Shown here piece by piece: positions 18,302 through 27,858 of a stretch of 40,186 bases of DNA. The notes beneath the pieces were generated by a model. That model had not been told where the DNA came from. It searched no databases and worked only from the letters and a program-made list of their open reading frames with translations. Positions within the stretch are counted from its first letter, which is position 1, and every line of letters begins with the position of its first letter. The DNA lies in the NCBI GenBank assembly GCA_007693335.1, contig REDU01000053.1, forward strand, positions 1-40,186, in the 5' to 3' direction. Origin of the DNA: Ilumatobacter sp. Its GTDB lineage: Bacteria; Actinomycetota; Acidimicrobiia; Acidimicrobiales; Ilumatobacteraceae. The position numbers and the translations under genes are program-made.

Positions 18302-19315
18302 TCAGCTGACGCTGACGGGAACCGGTTGCAGCGGGAAGTGGCACGCCACGAACTGGTCGGGCCCGACGGCGCGGAGTTGTGGCTCCTCGGTCGCGCAGAT
18401 CTCGGCGGCATGCGGGCAGCGGGTGCGGAATCGACAACCGCTCGGCGGGCTCATCGGTGACGGGATCTCGGTGGTGAGCACCTCGCGCTCGGCAGGCCGG
18501 ATGTCGGGATCGGGCACCGGTACCGATTCGAGCAGTGCCGCGGTGTACGGGTGGGCCGGGCTGTTGTAGAGCGCACCGGCCTCACCGACCTCGCACAGCT
18601 TGCCGAGGTACATGACCGCCACGCGGTTGCTGATGTTCTTCACGACCCCGAGATCGTGGGCGATGAACACCATGGTGAGCCCGTACCGTTCCTTGGCGTC
18701 TTTCAGGAGGTTCAGGATCTGCGCCTGCACGGAGACGTCGAGCGCCGAGACCGGCTCGTCGCAGATCAAGAGCTCGGGATCGAGCACGAGCGACCGTGCG
18801 ATCGAGATTCGCTGGCACTGGCCACCGGAGAACTCGTGCGGCCGCCGTTCGCCGACCTTGTTGACGTCGAGACCCACGGCGTCGAGGACCTCGGCCACCT
18901 TGTCGGCGCTGACGCCCTTGCGTCCCTTCAACACGCGCAGCGGTTCCGCCACGATGTCGGACACACGGCGCCGCGGGTTGAGCGATGACACCGGGTCCTG
19001 GAAGATCATCTGCACGCGGGGCCGCATCCGGCGCATCTCGTCGTTCGAGAGCTCGGTGAGCTCACGACCCTCGAACATCACGCTGCCCGACGTGGGGCTC
19101 GGGAGTTGCATCACGGCGCGTCCCGTCGTGGACTTCCCCGAGCCGGACTCCCCCACCAGACCGAGTGTCTCACCACGGATCAGGTCGAAGCTGATGCCCG
19201 ACACCGCGTGCACCTTGCGGCCCTCGCCGACGGGGAACTCCATCACCAGGTCCGAGACCTTCAACAAGACGTCGGCGTCACCGTTGCGGAGGTGCGCATC
19301 ACCGGTACCAGCCAT
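18302..19315 (-). CDS. Dpp/Opp-type ABC transporter ATPase (DppF/OppF-like)
   Basis: A 337-aa ATPase that powers the importer together with the neighbouring ATPase. Walker A is GESGSGKS, the ABC signature is FSGGQCQRI and Walker B is LLICDEPVSALD. The C-terminal extension ends with the Cys-containing GCRFRTRCPHAAEIC typical of oligopeptide ATPases. The ATG at 19315 overlaps the stop of the upstream ATPase gene by one base (TGATG), indicating translational coupling. The open frame continues upstream but is only a shadow of that gene. Confidence 0.95.
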   Translation of the reverse strand: MAGTGDAHLRNGDADVLLKVSDLVMEFPVGEGRKVHAVSGISFDLIRGETLGLVGESGSGKSTTGRAVMQLPSPTSGSVMFEGRELTELSNDEMRRMRPRVQMIFQDPVSSLNPRRRVSDIVAEPLRVLKGRKGVSADKVAEVLDAVGLDVNKVGERRPHEFSGGQCQRISIARSLVLDPELLICDEPVSALDVSVQAQILNLLKDAKERYGLTMVFIAHDLGVVKNISNRVAVMYLGKLCEVGEAGALYNSPAHPYTAALLESVPVPDPDIRPAEREVLTTEIPSPMSPPSGCRFRTRCPHAAEICATEEPQLRAVGPDQFVACHFPLQPVPVSVS

Positions 19316-20421
19316 CAGTCGGCTCCCCCAGTCGTCACGGTGCCAGCAGTGGCGACCACGCCCGGTGCGAGTGCCCCGTCGCGTCGAGTCGGCGGATCGA
19401 CCTCGAGCGAGGTTCCGATCGGGAACCAGCACCGGTACTGGTGGTCGCCCTCGCTCACGAGCGGCGGAGGCTCTTCGAGGCACTTGGTCTGGGTGTAGCT
19501 GCAGCGTGGCGCGAACCTGCAGCCCTTCGGGGGCGACGTGAGGTCGGGCGGCCGGCCGGGGATCACCTTGAGGCGGGTGTCGACGTTGTCCTCGATCCGG
19601 GGGATCGACTGCAACAACGCCTCGGTGTAGGGCATGCGGACGCGAGTGAACAGCTCGCGTGTCGGGGCCTTCTCGACCACCTGACCCGCGTACATCACCA
19701 TGATCTCGTCGGTGCGGCCCGCCACGACGCCGAGGTCGTGGGTCACGATGATCATCGCCATGTTCCGCTGTCGTTGCTGGGCCTGCAGGAGATCGAGGAT
19801 CTGGGCCTGCACCGTGACGTCGAGGGCTGTGGTGGGCTCGTCGGCGATGAGCAGTTCGGGACTGCAACCGAGCGCCATCGCGATGGTGACGCGCTGTCGC
19901 ATCCCGCCGGACAGCTGGTGCGGATACTGCTCGAGCCGGCGATCGGGCTCGTTGATGTCGACCGAACGCAGCAGCTCGACGGCACGAACATTGGCCTCGG
20001 ACTGCGAGATGTGCAGGTGATGGCGCATCGACTCGGTCATCTGCTTGCCGATCTTCATGACCGGGTTGAGCGAGGTCATCGGATCCTGGAAGACCACTGC
20101 CACGTCGCATCCCCAGATCCGCTGGAGTTCCTTGCGGGGCGCCGCCCGGAGGTCGTTGCCCTTGAACAACACCTGCCCGGTGGGCGTCTCGGTGTGGCGC
20201 TTGGGGAGCAAGCCCATGATCGAGCGCGACAGCACGGTCTTGCCCGACCCGGACTCACCGACGATGCCGAGGGTGCGCCCGCCGTCGAGGGTGAAGCTCA
20301 CCCCGTCGACCGCACGGACGAGTCCGCGCGAGGTTCGGAAATGGGTCCGGACGTCGTCGACCACGAGCAGGTGGTCGGTACCGCTCGTCGCGTCGTTCGT
20401 CACCGGAGCATCAACGGTCAC
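19315..20421 (-). CDS. Dpp/Opp-type ABC transporter ATPase (DppD/OppD-like)
   Basis: A 368-aa ATPase with Walker A GESGSGKT, signature LSGGMRQRV, Walker B LLIADEPTTALD and a Cys-rich oligopeptide-ATPase tail (GCRFAPRCSYTQTKC). The GTG at 20421 overlaps the TGA of the permease gene (GTGA) and follows AAGAAGGTG; the longer upstream frame is a shadow of the permease. It forms a heterodimer with the downstream ATPase by analogy with Dpp/Opp systems. Confidence 0.95.
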   Translation of the reverse strand: MTVDAPVTNDATSGTDHLLVVDDVRTHFRTSRGLVRAVDGVSFTLDGGRTLGIVGESGSGKTVLSRSIMGLLPKRHTETPTGQVLFKGNDLRAAPRKELQRIWGCDVAVVFQDPMTSLNPVMKIGKQMTESMRHHLHISQSEANVRAVELLRSVDINEPDRRLEQYPHQLSGGMRQRVTIAMALGCSPELLIADEPTTALDVTVQAQILDLLQAQQRQRNMAMIIVTHDLGVVAGRTDEIMVMYAGQVVEKAPTRELFTRVRMPYTEALLQSIPRIEDNVDTRLKVIPGRPPDLTSPPKGCRFAPRCSYTQTKCLEEPPPLVSEGDHQYRCWFPIGTSLEVDPPTRRDGALAPGVVATAGTVTTGGAD

Positions 20422-21398
20422 AGCGCACCTTCTTTCACCTCGAGCACCTCTCGGAGCCGGTCGCCTGCGAGGTTGAACGCCATCACCGTGAGGAACATCA
20501 CGAGCGACGGGAAGAACACGATGTGCGGCGCATCCTGCAGGTTCTGACGCCCCGCGGCGATGATGTTGCCCCACGTCGGCGTGGTGGGTGGCACGCTCAG
20601 GCCGAGGAAGCTGAGCGACCCCTCGGCCACGATCGCCACGGCCACCACCACCAGCGAGAACGCCATCAGCGGCATCGCCACGTTGGGGAGCACCTCACGG
20701 GTGATGATCCGGAAGTTCCGGGATCCGGTGGCCTTGGCAGCGAGCACGAACTCGCGCTGCGCGAACGTGAGCGTGTTCGCCCGGGCGAGCCGGATGAAGA
20801 CCGGCACCGTCACGATGCCGATGGCGAGGACGATGTTCTCGAGTGTCTGGCCGAGGAACGTGGTGAGCGTGAGCAACAACACCAGGGCGGGGAATGCCAC
20901 GAGTGCGTCGGCGAACGTCATGATGACCGACTCGATGCGGCGCCGGTAGTACCCGGCGATCAGCCCGAGCATGCCGCCGACGACCAGCCCGATCAGCACG
21001 GCGAACAGTCCGACGATGATCGACACCCTCGTGCCGTGGACCACCCGCGAGAAGATGTCGCGCCCGAGCGCGTCGGTGCCCATCCAGTACCGCCACGATG
21101 GACCTTCGGCGAGTGCCGTGAAGTCGGATGTCGACGGGTCCTTGATCGGGAGGATGCCGGCCATCACACCGGCGAGACCCACGAGGACGACCCACACGGC
21201 GCAGACCCAGAACTGAACGCCCAGTCGGCGCCACAACGGAGACTGCCTCGGAGGCACCGTCGACGCCTCGACATCGGCGTGACCCGGTGCGAGCACGGCT
21301 GCGGTCGACATGGTCTCCTCCCCGACGATGAGGTCCCCGGTCCCCACGGCCTCGTCGAGTCGGCTGGGAGTGTCGCGGTCGTTCGGATGGGTGGACAT
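20418..21398 (-). CDS. Dpp/Opp-type ABC transporter permease (DppC-like)
   Basis: A 326-aa membrane permease with a cytoplasmic N-terminal tail of about 70 residues and then about six membrane helices. The periplasmic MGTDALGRDIFSRVVHGTR motif is characteristic of DppC/OppC. The ATPase-coupling EAA-type loop is around FVLAAKATGSRNFRIITREVLPN. The ATG at 21398 lies one base after the upstream permease stop behind GGGGGGTG. A second in-frame ATG (MSTAAV) about 29 codons later is possible but less well placed. Confidence 0.94.
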   Translation of the reverse strand: MSTHPNDRDTPSRLDEAVGTGDLIVGEETMSTAAVLAPGHADVEASTVPPRQSPLWRRLGVQFWVCAVWVVLVGLAGVMAGILPIKDPSTSDFTALAEGPSWRYWMGTDALGRDIFSRVVHGTRVSIIVGLFAVLIGLVVGGMLGLIAGYYRRRIESVIMTFADALVAFPALVLLLTLTTFLGQTLENIVLAIGIVTVPVFIRLARANTLTFAQREFVLAAKATGSRNFRIITREVLPNVAMPLMAFSLVVVAVAIVAEGSLSFLGLSVPPTTPTWGNIIAAGRQNLQDAPHIVFFPSLVMFLTVMAFNLAGDRLREVLEVKEGAL

Positions 21399-21399
21399 C

Positions 21400-22350
21400 T
21401 CAGGCACCCCCCGCAGTGCGGATTCGGGGATCGAGCACGGAGTAGAGCGCATCGACCAGGAGGTTCAACACGACGTAGACGACCACGATGAACAGGATCG
21501 CTCCCTGCAACATCAGCAGGTCGCGACCGAGGATCGAGTTGATCATCAGCAACCCGATGCCCGGCAGCCCGAACAGGAATTCGATCAGCACCGCACCGGA
21601 GATGAGCTGTCCGACGTTCAGGCCGGCGAGTGTGAGCAGGGAGAACGACGATGGCCGCAGAGCGTGCCCGAGCAGGACCCGACGGGTGCTGAGACCCTTC
21701 GCCCTCGCGATGCTCACGAAGTCCTCCTGCAGCGTCGCGATCATGTCACTGCGCAGGAGCCTCGAATAGATGGCCACTTGCAACATGGCGAGCGTGACCG
21801 ATGGCAGCACCAGCGAGTTCAGGTTCCCGAGCGGATCATCCGTGAATCTGGTGAAGCCGGATATTCGGAACAGTCCGAGTTGGACGGGGAACAGGTAGAT
21901 CAGGAGCAGCCCCAGGACGAACCCTGGAACGGCGATCGTCGCGAACGCCATCCCCGACCAGATCCGGTCGAAGAGACCCCCCGCTCGATACGCCGTGAGC
22001 ACCCCGATCGGGATCGCGACCAGCAGTGCGAGCACCTGAGCCATCAGCATCAGCTGGAACGACACCGGGATCCGCTGCTGCAGCGCCTCGGTCACGGGCT
22101 GACCGGTGCGGTACGACGAGCCCATGTCGCCAGTGACCACTCCACCGAGCCATTCGACGTACCCCACCACGACGTTCTTGTCGAGGCCCATGTCCTGGCT
22201 GAGCCGATCGACCTGCTCCTGCGGGGCCTCGGGTCCGAGAAAGGATCGCGCCGGATCTCCCGGGAGCAGCCGGACCATCGAGAACGTCGCGAACGTCACG
22301 ATGAACAGGACCGGTATGAGTCGATAGAGCTTCGACCTGAAAGAACGCAA
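21400..22350 (-). CDS. Dpp/Opp-type ABC transporter permease (DppB-like)
   Basis: A 316-aa permease of the DppB/OppB family. The first helix comes straight after the start (LYRLIPVLFIVTFATFSMVRLLPGDPA), and the coupling loop is IATLQEDFVSIARAKGLSTRRVLLGHALRP. A GLPGIGLLMINSILGRDLLMLQG segment lies near the C-terminus. The best start is a TTG at 22350 preceded by GAGGGGGAA and matching the family N-terminus; the upstream open frame crosses the operator and is not credible. This is the first gene of the five-gene importer operon. Confidence 0.92.
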   Translation of the reverse strand: MRSFRSKLYRLIPVLFIVTFATFSMVRLLPGDPARSFLGPEAPQEQVDRLSQDMGLDKNVVVGYVEWLGGVVTGDMGSSYRTGQPVTEALQQRIPVSFQLMLMAQVLALLVAIPIGVLTAYRAGGLFDRIWSGMAFATIAVPGFVLGLLLIYLFPVQLGLFRISGFTRFTDDPLGNLNSLVLPSVTLAMLQVAIYSRLLRSDMIATLQEDFVSIARAKGLSTRRVLLGHALRPSSFSLLTLAGLNVGQLISGAVLIEFLFGLPGIGLLMINSILGRDLLMLQGAILFIVVVYVVLNLLVDALYSVLDPRIRTAGGA

Positions 22351-22463
22351 TCCGGATTCCCCCTCATCTCGATGACGTCGACTGCGGCGGACGAAACGCT
22401 TCCCCCTGCCTCCGCAGCACGACCTTGCAACCGCACTCTGAATACTGCAACCAAGATCTATAT

Positions 22464-22477
22464 TAGAACGTGTTTCA
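22464..22477 (-). promoter_or_regulatory. KstR-type operator of the ABC importer operon
   Basis: TAGAACGTGTTTCA fits TnnAACnnGTTnnA exactly, 114 bases upstream of the first permease gene and in the 191-base gap behind the KstR-like gene. On the minus strand the operator runs directly into TAATAT/TATAGA, a plausible -10 box. Confidence 0.6.
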
Positions 22478-22541
22478 TCGTAGCCCGCCGTGTCGGGGCG
22501 GGCAAGTCGATCGGCGCCGGAGCGACCACCACGCCGAGCAT

Positions 22542-23138
22542 TCAGACACCGCCGCGACCCGGCAGCCGAGGATCGGGATCGAGCAGCAGACGGGCGGCCG
22601 ACCGCAACTCCTCGGCCACCTGACTGAAGACGATACGACCGTTCGACCAGCTGATCAGCGTCGCCAGCCACACATGGTTGAGCACCACGATCACCGCCTC
22701 GCGCGTCTCAGGATCGAGTTCGTGGAGCAACGGTTCGATCATCGCCCGGATGTGGGCTCCGACCTCGCGGTTGGCCTGGCTGACGCCGGTGTCGCTCGAC
22801 GACATCGCCCGGACCAACGCCGCTGCGAGCAGCGGCTCACGCTCGAGCGACCGACAGGCACGCTGGAGCACGTCGGCCACCTGCGCCGAGGCGATGTCGC
22901 CGCGAGCGGGACGCTGGGCGAGCCGATCACGCAGTTGGCCGGTCCACTCGGCCATCACGCAGACGAGCAACTGGTCCTTGCACGTGAAGTACCGGTAGAC
23001 GGTTCCCAGCGCGACGTCGGCACGCATCGCGACGTCGCGCATCTGCACGGCGTCGTACCCGCCTTCGACGGCCAGTTCCATCGTCACCTCGATCACACGC
23101 TCACGGCGTGCCTGCTGCTTGGAGGTCATCGTCGCCAT
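22542..23138 (-). CDS. TetR-family regulator, KstR-like
   Basis: A 198-aa repressor. The helix-turn-helix is at residues 31-51 ([21 protein letters not shown]). The ligand domain has REPLLAAALVRAM and a C-terminal HVWLATLISWSNGR followed by AARLLLDPD, which line up with mycobacterial KstR, the repressor of cholesterol catabolism that is released by steroid-acyl-CoA thioesters. The ATG at 23138 is six bases after GGAGG and overlaps the DUF35 stop (TGATG); a GTG one codon earlier is an alternative. It is the last gene of the ligase operon, which carries a near-consensus operator, so autoregulation is expected. The ligand is inferred to be an acyl-CoA of the pathway. Confidence 0.87.
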   Translation of the reverse strand: MATMTSKQQARRERVIEVTMELAVEGGYDAVQMRDVAMRADVALGTVYRYFTCKDQLLVCVMAEWTGQLRDRLAQRPARGDIASAQVADVLQRACRSLEREPLLAAALVRAMSSSDTGVSQANREVGAHIRAMIEPLLHELDPETREAVIVVLNHVWLATLISWSNGRIVFSQVAEELRSAARLLLDPDPRLPGRGGV

Positions 23139-23605
23139 CACATACCTCCGGGCTCCCGCTCACGACCCGCCGGACGCCAGAAGGGCAGGCCGAGCCCCGG
23201 CTCGACCTCGACCACGTAGCACTCGACCGGCATGCCGATGTGGACGTGGTCGATCTCGACGTCGGTCACGTTCGTCATCATCCGGGGGCCCTCCTCGAGC
23301 TCGATCATGGCGACGACGTACGGCTGGAGTTCACGGAACGGCATCGCCCAGTTCTGGCGGATGACCGTGTACGTGTGGACCGTGCCGCGACCCGACGCCT
23401 GTCGCCAGTCGGTGGTGCCGCCGCAGGCCGCGCACATGGCACGCGGGTAGAACTGGCGGTGGCCGCACGACGGGCACTCCTGGAAGAGCAGTTCGCCCGA
23501 CGCCGCTGCCGCCCAGTAGACGGCCGACACGTTGTCGACATCGGGAAGCGGACGACCCTCGAGTGGCGGAGCGCCCGGATCATCTCGACCGATGACCTCG
23601 ATCAT
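23138..23605 (-). CDS. DUF35/OB-fold Zn-ribbon protein, thiolase partner (ChsH2/BbsA-like)
   Basis: A 155-aa protein with an N-terminal rubredoxin-like zinc ribbon (C44-x2-C47 and C58-x2-C61) and a C-terminal OB-fold (GTVHTYTVIRQNW, VVAMIELEEGPRMMTNV). Such DUF35 proteins form complexes with thiolase-like enzymes, as in steroid side-chain aldolases (ChsH2 with Ltp2) or benzoylsuccinyl-CoA thiolase (BbsA with BbsB). The ATG at 23605 overlaps the thiolase stop (ATGA-type junction), strong support for a stoichiometric complex with that gene product. Confidence 0.9.
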   Translation of the reverse strand: MIEVIGRDDPGAPPLEGRPLPDVDNVSAVYWAAAASGELLFQECPSCGHRQFYPRAMCAACGGTTDWRQASGRGTVHTYTVIRQNWAMPFRELQPYVVAMIELEEGPRMMTNVTDVEIDHVHIGMPVECYVVEVEPGLGLPFWRPAGREREPGGM

Positions 23606-24786
23606 GGCGACTCCTTCCCGAGCACGACGGCGCCGATGCACGACAGCCATCCACCCGACCCCACCGCCGCAGCGATCTCGCAGTTCGGGACCTGCGCCTC
23701 GCCGGCCTCACCGCGCAGCTGCCGCGTCGCTTCGATGAGGAGGAAGATCCCGCGCATGCCCGGGTGCACGGCGCTCAATCCACCACCGTCGGTGTTGAGT
23801 GGGAGGTCTCCACCGAGGCGGAGCCGGCCGTCCTCGACGAACGATCCCCCCTCGCCCTTGAGGCAGAACCCGAGATCCTCGAGGATCATCAGGACCGTGA
23901 TGGTGAAGCTGTCGTAGATCTGGACCGTGTCGATGTCGGCGGGTTTCACTCCGGCCTGGGCGAGCGCCGCCGGACCCGACGTCGCGGCGGCCGAGCGGGT
24001 GTAGTCGCCCATCTGGCTGATGTTCCAGTGCGTCTGCGCACCCGCCGAACCGAGCACGTGAACCGGGGGCTTGCGGAGGTCCCGAGCCCTTTCGGCGGTG
24101 GTGAGGATGATGGCCCCGCCGCCGTCGGTGATCGCACAACAGTCGTACATGTGCAGCGGATCGGCGATCATCCGTGAGTTGACCACATCGTCCACGCTGA
24201 GTGGGCTGCGGTATCGCGCGCCAGGGTTCAACTGGGCGTGCGATCGCACCGCAACGGCGATCTCGGCCAGCTGTTCGGACGTGGTGCCGAACTCGTGCAT
24301 GTGCCGGCGGGCCGCCATGGCGTACGCCCCCACGAGCACGTTGCCGTACGGCGACTCGTACTGGAGCGGACCCGGTATCCGCTCGCCCGAACCCTGGAAC
24401 CCCCTCGTACCGAGCATACGGCCCTGCTTCGAGAGCAGATCGGAGCCGTAGGTGATGAGCACGGTGTCGCAATGACCGTCGCGAATGGCGGCACTGGCGT
24501 GCTGGACGTAGAACTCGAAGGCCGAGCCACCGGTCATCGTGCTGTCGATCCAGCGGTGGTCGATCTGCAGGTACTCGGCCATGTTCACCGCACTGTCGAC
24601 GCCGCTGGGGCCGCCGCCCGCACACATGTACCCGTCGATCTCGCGCTTGTCGATGCCGCAGTCGGCCAGTGCACGTTGCATGGCGAGCACATGGTGCTGC
24701 ACGGCGTCGAGATCGGGCGCGACCGGATGATCGCTCAGCCCCGTCCCGACGATGACAGGTGATCGGCGGGACGAGGCGCTGGTCAC
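23602..24786 (-). CDS. Thiolase-like protein (SCP2-thiolase/Ltp2/BbsB type)
   Basis: A 394-aa thiolase-fold protein. Where degradative thiolases have the nucleophilic Cys, this protein reads DSTMTGGSAFEF (residues 81-92), with no Cys. YDSFTITVLMILEDLGFC near residue 295 matches the YDxFT segment that supplies a catalytic Tyr in Ltp2-type retro-aldolases. The later GGGLSAVHPGMRG resembles BbsB-type and other DUF35-partnered thiolases. It may therefore cleave a beta-hydroxyacyl- or branched beta-ketoacyl-CoA rather than run a standard thiolysis. The GTG at 24786 overlaps the thioesterase stop. It is followed immediately by its likely DUF35 partner. Confidence 0.88.
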   Translation of the reverse strand: MTSASSRRSPVIVGTGLSDHPVAPDLDAVQHHVLAMQRALADCGIDKREIDGYMCAGGGPSGVDSAVNMAEYLQIDHRWIDSTMTGGSAFEFYVQHASAAIRDGHCDTVLITYGSDLLSKQGRMLGTRGFQGSGERIPGPLQYESPYGNVLVGAYAMAARRHMHEFGTTSEQLAEIAVAVRSHAQLNPGARYRSPLSVDDVVNSRMIADPLHMYDCCAITDGGGAIILTTAERARDLRKPPVHVLGSAGAQTHWNISQMGDYTRSAAATSGPAALAQAGVKPADIDTVQIYDSFTITVLMILEDLGFCLKGEGGSFVEDGRLRLGGDLPLNTDGGGLSAVHPGMRGIFLLIEATRQLRGEAGEAQVPNCEIAAAVGSGGWLSCIGAVVLGKESP

Positions 24787-25430
24787 GAGGCGTTCCCCAC
24801 ACCGAAGTCGGACGGGATCCGGACGAAGAGACCCTCGGCCTCGGCGGTCAACTCGCCGTCGGCGTGGATCGCTCCCCACGCCGTCACGCGGCGGCCCGAC
24901 ACATCGGTGACACGACCGGTCAGCTCCAGATCGGTGTTCAGCGGCGTCGCCTTGCGGAGGTGCACCGTGATCGACGCCGTGAAACTCGGATTTCCGTCGG
25001 CCACACACGCGAACCCGAGCACCTGGTCGAGCAGCGCGCACACCCATCCGCCGTGGACCCGACCCGGCGGACCGACGTACGCCTGCCCGAGGCGCGTCGT
25101 TCCCCGCACCTGACCACCACGCAGCGACATCTCGACCGGAGGTGCGATCGGGCTGCAGTGTCCGATGATCGGGTTGATCGCCATCGCCCGACCGGGCTCG
25201 TCGAGGAACGCGTCTGGTCCGTCAGCCACGTGGTAGCGGCCATCGCCGGCCAGGGCCTCGAGCCGCTCGGCCAGCGCGTCGGCCATGGCGACCAGATCTT
25301 CGGCGCCGGCGGCCGGCAGCCTGACACCGGCGTTGGCCTCGACCACCCGGCGGAGAGCGTCGGTCAGGCGCAGGTGCGAGCGATAGGCCTCGTCGATCGA
25401 CTCCGGGTTCAGCGACTCGGTGTGGCTCAT
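24783..25430 (-). CDS. Hot-dog fold acyl-CoA thioesterase (PaaI-like)
   Basis: A 215-aa protein whose C-terminal two thirds is a hot-dog domain of the PaaI/4HBT group. The helix motif [16 protein letters not shown] is followed by the strand [16 protein letters not shown]. The N-terminal 70 residues form an extra helical segment common in actinobacterial members. It would hydrolyse an acyl-CoA, perhaps to recycle CoA from dead-end thioesters. The ATG at 25430 overlaps the stop of the crotonase gene and the TGA overlaps the thiolase start, so it is tightly embedded in the operon. Confidence 0.85.
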   Translation of the reverse strand: MSHTESLNPESIDEAYRSHLRLTDALRRVVEANAGVRLPAAGAEDLVAMADALAERLEALAGDGRYHVADGPDAFLDEPGRAMAINPIIGHCSPIAPPVEMSLRGGQVRGTTRLGQAYVGPPGRVHGGWVCALLDQVLGFACVADGNPSFTASITVHLRKATPLNTDLELTGRVTDVSGRRVTAWGAIHADGELTAEAEGLFVRIPSDFGVGNAS

Positions 25431-26257
25431 CGGCCCGTGAACCTCGGGGTGCGCTTCTCCATGAACGCGAGCGGGCCCTCCTTGGCGTCGTCAGACCTGA
25501 AGACGTCCATCCCGATCCGGCCATCGATCCTGAATGCGTCCTCCTCGCGCAGGCACTCGGTCTCACGCAACGTCCGGAGCACGGCCTGCACGGCGATCGG
25601 CCCGTTCGCCGCGATCGTGGCGGCGAGCTCCGCGGCCCGCTCGAGCGCTCGACCATCGGGAACCACGTGACCGATCAGGCCGAGCTCCTTGGCCTCCGGC
25701 GCGAAGACGTGCCGGCCGGTGAGGAGGATGTCGGCCGCGACCGTGTACGGGATCTGCCGGCGCAATCGAACCGCGGAGCCACCCAGCGGGAACAATCCCC
25801 ACCGCACCTCGGAGACGCCGAATCGGGCGCTCTCGCCCGCCACCCGGATGTCGGTGCCCTGCAGGATCTCGGTGCCACCGGCCACTGCTGCGCCCTCGAC
25901 CGCGGCGATGAGCGGCTTGTCGAGCAAGAAACCCTTGAGCAGCGGCTTGATCACCGACATGTCGCTCGCACCGGCGTCACCCTCGCCGCGCTCGCCGCGC
26001 TCGCCGCGCTCGAAGCTGTCGCCGGGATGCTGGCGGGTCATCGCTTTCAGGTCGGCACCCGCGCAGAACGCCCCACCGGCCCCCGTCAGGATGGCGACCC
26101 GGATGTCGGGGTTCGAGTTCACTTCGTCCCACGCCTCGGACATGATCCCGAGCATCTCGCCCGAGAGGGCGTTGCGTGCCTCGGGCCGGTTCATCGTGAC
26201 GATCAGGGTGTGGCCGTCACGTTCGACCAGGGCGTGCGGTTCGGTGGTCGCGGTCAT
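25427..26257 (-). CDS. Enoyl-CoA hydratase (crotonase family)
   Basis: A 276-aa crotonase with both hydratase glutamates: [14 protein letters not shown] (first Glu) and [15 protein letters not shown] (second Glu). The oxyanion segment is [11 protein letters not shown]. After it comes an unusual [10 protein letters not shown] insertion encoded by a nine-base tandem repeat. The C-terminus [15 protein letters not shown] is the usual CoA-binding tail. It is the second gene of the ligase operon and is the best candidate in that operon for hydrating the enoyl-CoA made by an acyl-CoA dehydrogenase. Confidence 0.9.
   Translation of the reverse strand: MTATTEPHALVERDGHTLIVTMNRPEARNALSGEMLGIMSEAWDEVNSNPDIRVAILTGAGGAFCAGADLKAMTRQHPGDSFERGERGERGEGDAGASDMSVIKPLLKGFLLDKPLIAAVEGAAVAGGTEILQGTDIRVAGESARFGVSEVRWGLFPLGGSAVRLRRQIPYTVAADILLTGRHVFAPEAKELGLIGHVVPDGRALERAAELAATIAANGPIAVQAVLRTLRETECLREEDAFRIDGRIGMDVFRSDDAKEGPLAFMEKRTPRFTGR
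25982..26010 (-). repeat. Nine-base tandem repeat in crotonase gene
   Basis: About three copies of CTCGCCGCG lie in frame and encode [10 protein letters not shown]. The insertion is in a surface loop after the oxyanion segment, so slippage would change loop length without a frameshift. Confidence 0.8.
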
Positions 26258-26294
26258 GTCTCGTCCTGCTCTCTCGTCGTCTCGGCGGGGCGGC

Positions 26295-27839
26295 TCAGCC
26301 GGCGATCAATGCCGCCAGGTCACGACGCAGCAACTTGCCGGTCGACGTGCGCGGGAGCTGCTCGACGATGTGGATGACATCGGGGCGCTTGAAGCCCGCC
26401 AGCTGTTCTCGGCAGTACTCGCGCATCGTCTCGAGATCGAGTTCCGAGTTCGGCCGCAGCACCACCACGGCGAGGATGCGCTCGCCCCACTCCTCGTCGG
26501 GAACACCCACCACTCCGGCCTCGAGTACGTCAGGATGGTCGTACAGCACCGACTCGATCTCCTCGGGTGAGACGTTCTCGCCGCCGCGGATGATCATCTC
26601 CCCTGACCGGCCCCCGAGGAAGAGGTACCCGCCGTCGTCGACGTGGCCGAGATCGCCGGTGTGGATCCATCCCTCGTCGTCGATCGTCTCGGCCGTGCGC
26701 GAGCTCCCCGACCCCCAGTACCCGGTCATCTGGCGTGGGGTGCGCAGTTGCACCTGACCGATCTCGAACGAGCCGAGCTCCTCGCCATCGTCGCCGACCA
26801 CACGGAGTTCGACGTCGTCGACGGGCCGGCCCACCGATCCGAGCCGGCGCAGCTTGACCGCGATCTCCTCCTCGGCGCCCTCGATGCGGTGATCCTCGGG
26901 CGTCAGGACCGTGACCGTCGACGTCGTCTCCGTCTGCCCGTAGGCCTGGCTGAACCCGACCGAAGAGGGCAGCAGCTCGAGCGCGCGACGGATCACCGCC
27001 GGCGGCATCGGCGCCGCTCCGTAGGTGATGACCTCGAGGCTCGACAGGTCGCGCGAGCCGAGGTCGGGATGGTCGATCAGCCGAGCGAGCATGGTGGGCA
27101 CCAAGAAGGCATGGGTGGCCCGTTCGCGTTCGACGAGGTCGAACCACTCGTCGGCATCGAACTGCGACATGATCACCACGGTGCGGCCGCTGTACAGCGC
27201 GCCGAGCATCGACGTGACCCCGGCGATGTGGTAGAGCGGCGCCGCCAGGAGCATCCGGCCGTGGTCGTCGCCGTCGGCGGGCTCGGCACGCCCCATCACG
27301 TAGTCGGTGAGTGCCCCGTGGGTGAGCATCACCCCCTTCGGCAAGGAGGTGGTCCCGCTCGTGTACAGCAGCACACACAGTTGCCGATCGTCGACTTCGG
27401 CGATCTCGAACAGCTCATCGGCCTCGGCGGCGCGTCGACGCCATCCGTCGGCGTCGTCGGTGTCGAGCATGAGGACGTGCTCGACGTTCTCGGGGCGGGC
27501 GTCGTCGATGAGCCCCACATACCGGGTCTCGGTGACGAGCACCTTGACACCCGAGTCCGACAGCAGGTGCGCGACTTCGCGCTGCTTCGCCTTGTAGTTC
27601 ATCGGCACGACCACCGCACCGAGCGACGCCGCCGCGAACATCACCTCGATCACCTCGACGCTGTTCGTCGCGAAGATCCCGACTCGGTCGCCGTGACCGA
27701 CTCCCAACTCCGAGAGCAGGCCGGCGCCGCGACCGACGGCGGATCGGAGCGTGGCATAGTCGACGGCTCGTGTGCCGATGAGCGCCGGTGCGTCGGGCGC
27801 GATCAGCGCCGGGATGTCGACGAGCGATGCAAGGTTCAT
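26295..27839 (-). CDS. Acyl-CoA synthetase (AMP-forming ligase)
   Basis: A 514-aa ANL-superfamily ligase that activates a carboxylic acid to its CoA thioester with ATP. The P-loop is [12 protein letters not shown], the adenine/carboxylate motif is [10 protein letters not shown], the hinge is in [36 protein letters not shown], and the catalytic Lys near the end is in [14 protein letters not shown]. Its length and layout fit FadD3/FadD17/FadD19-like enzymes, but the substrate class cannot be fixed. The ATG at 27839 follows GGGGGGAA. It is the first gene of the six-gene operon ending with the KstR-like regulator, with a leader hairpin and a near-consensus operator upstream. Confidence 0.93.
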   Translation of the reverse strand: MNLASLVDIPALIAPDAPALIGTRAVDYATLRSAVGRGAGLLSELGVGHGDRVGIFATNSVEVIEVMFAAASLGAVVVPMNYKAKQREVAHLLSDSGVKVLVTETRYVGLIDDARPENVEHVLMLDTDDADGWRRRAAEADELFEIAEVDDRQLCVLLYTSGTTSLPKGVMLTHGALTDYVMGRAEPADGDDHGRMLLAAPLYHIAGVTSMLGALYSGRTVVIMSQFDADEWFDLVERERATHAFLVPTMLARLIDHPDLGSRDLSSLEVITYGAAPMPPAVIRRALELLPSSVGFSQAYGQTETTSTVTVLTPEDHRIEGAEEEIAVKLRRLGSVGRPVDDVELRVVGDDGEELGSFEIGQVQLRTPRQMTGYWGSGSSRTAETIDDEGWIHTGDLGHVDDGGYLFLGGRSGEMIIRGGENVSPEEIESVLYDHPDVLEAGVVGVPDEEWGERILAVVVLRPNSELDLETMREYCREQLAGFKRPDVIHIVEQLPRTSTGKLLRRDLAALIAG

Positions 27840-27858
27840 GGATTCCCCCCTCTGATCC

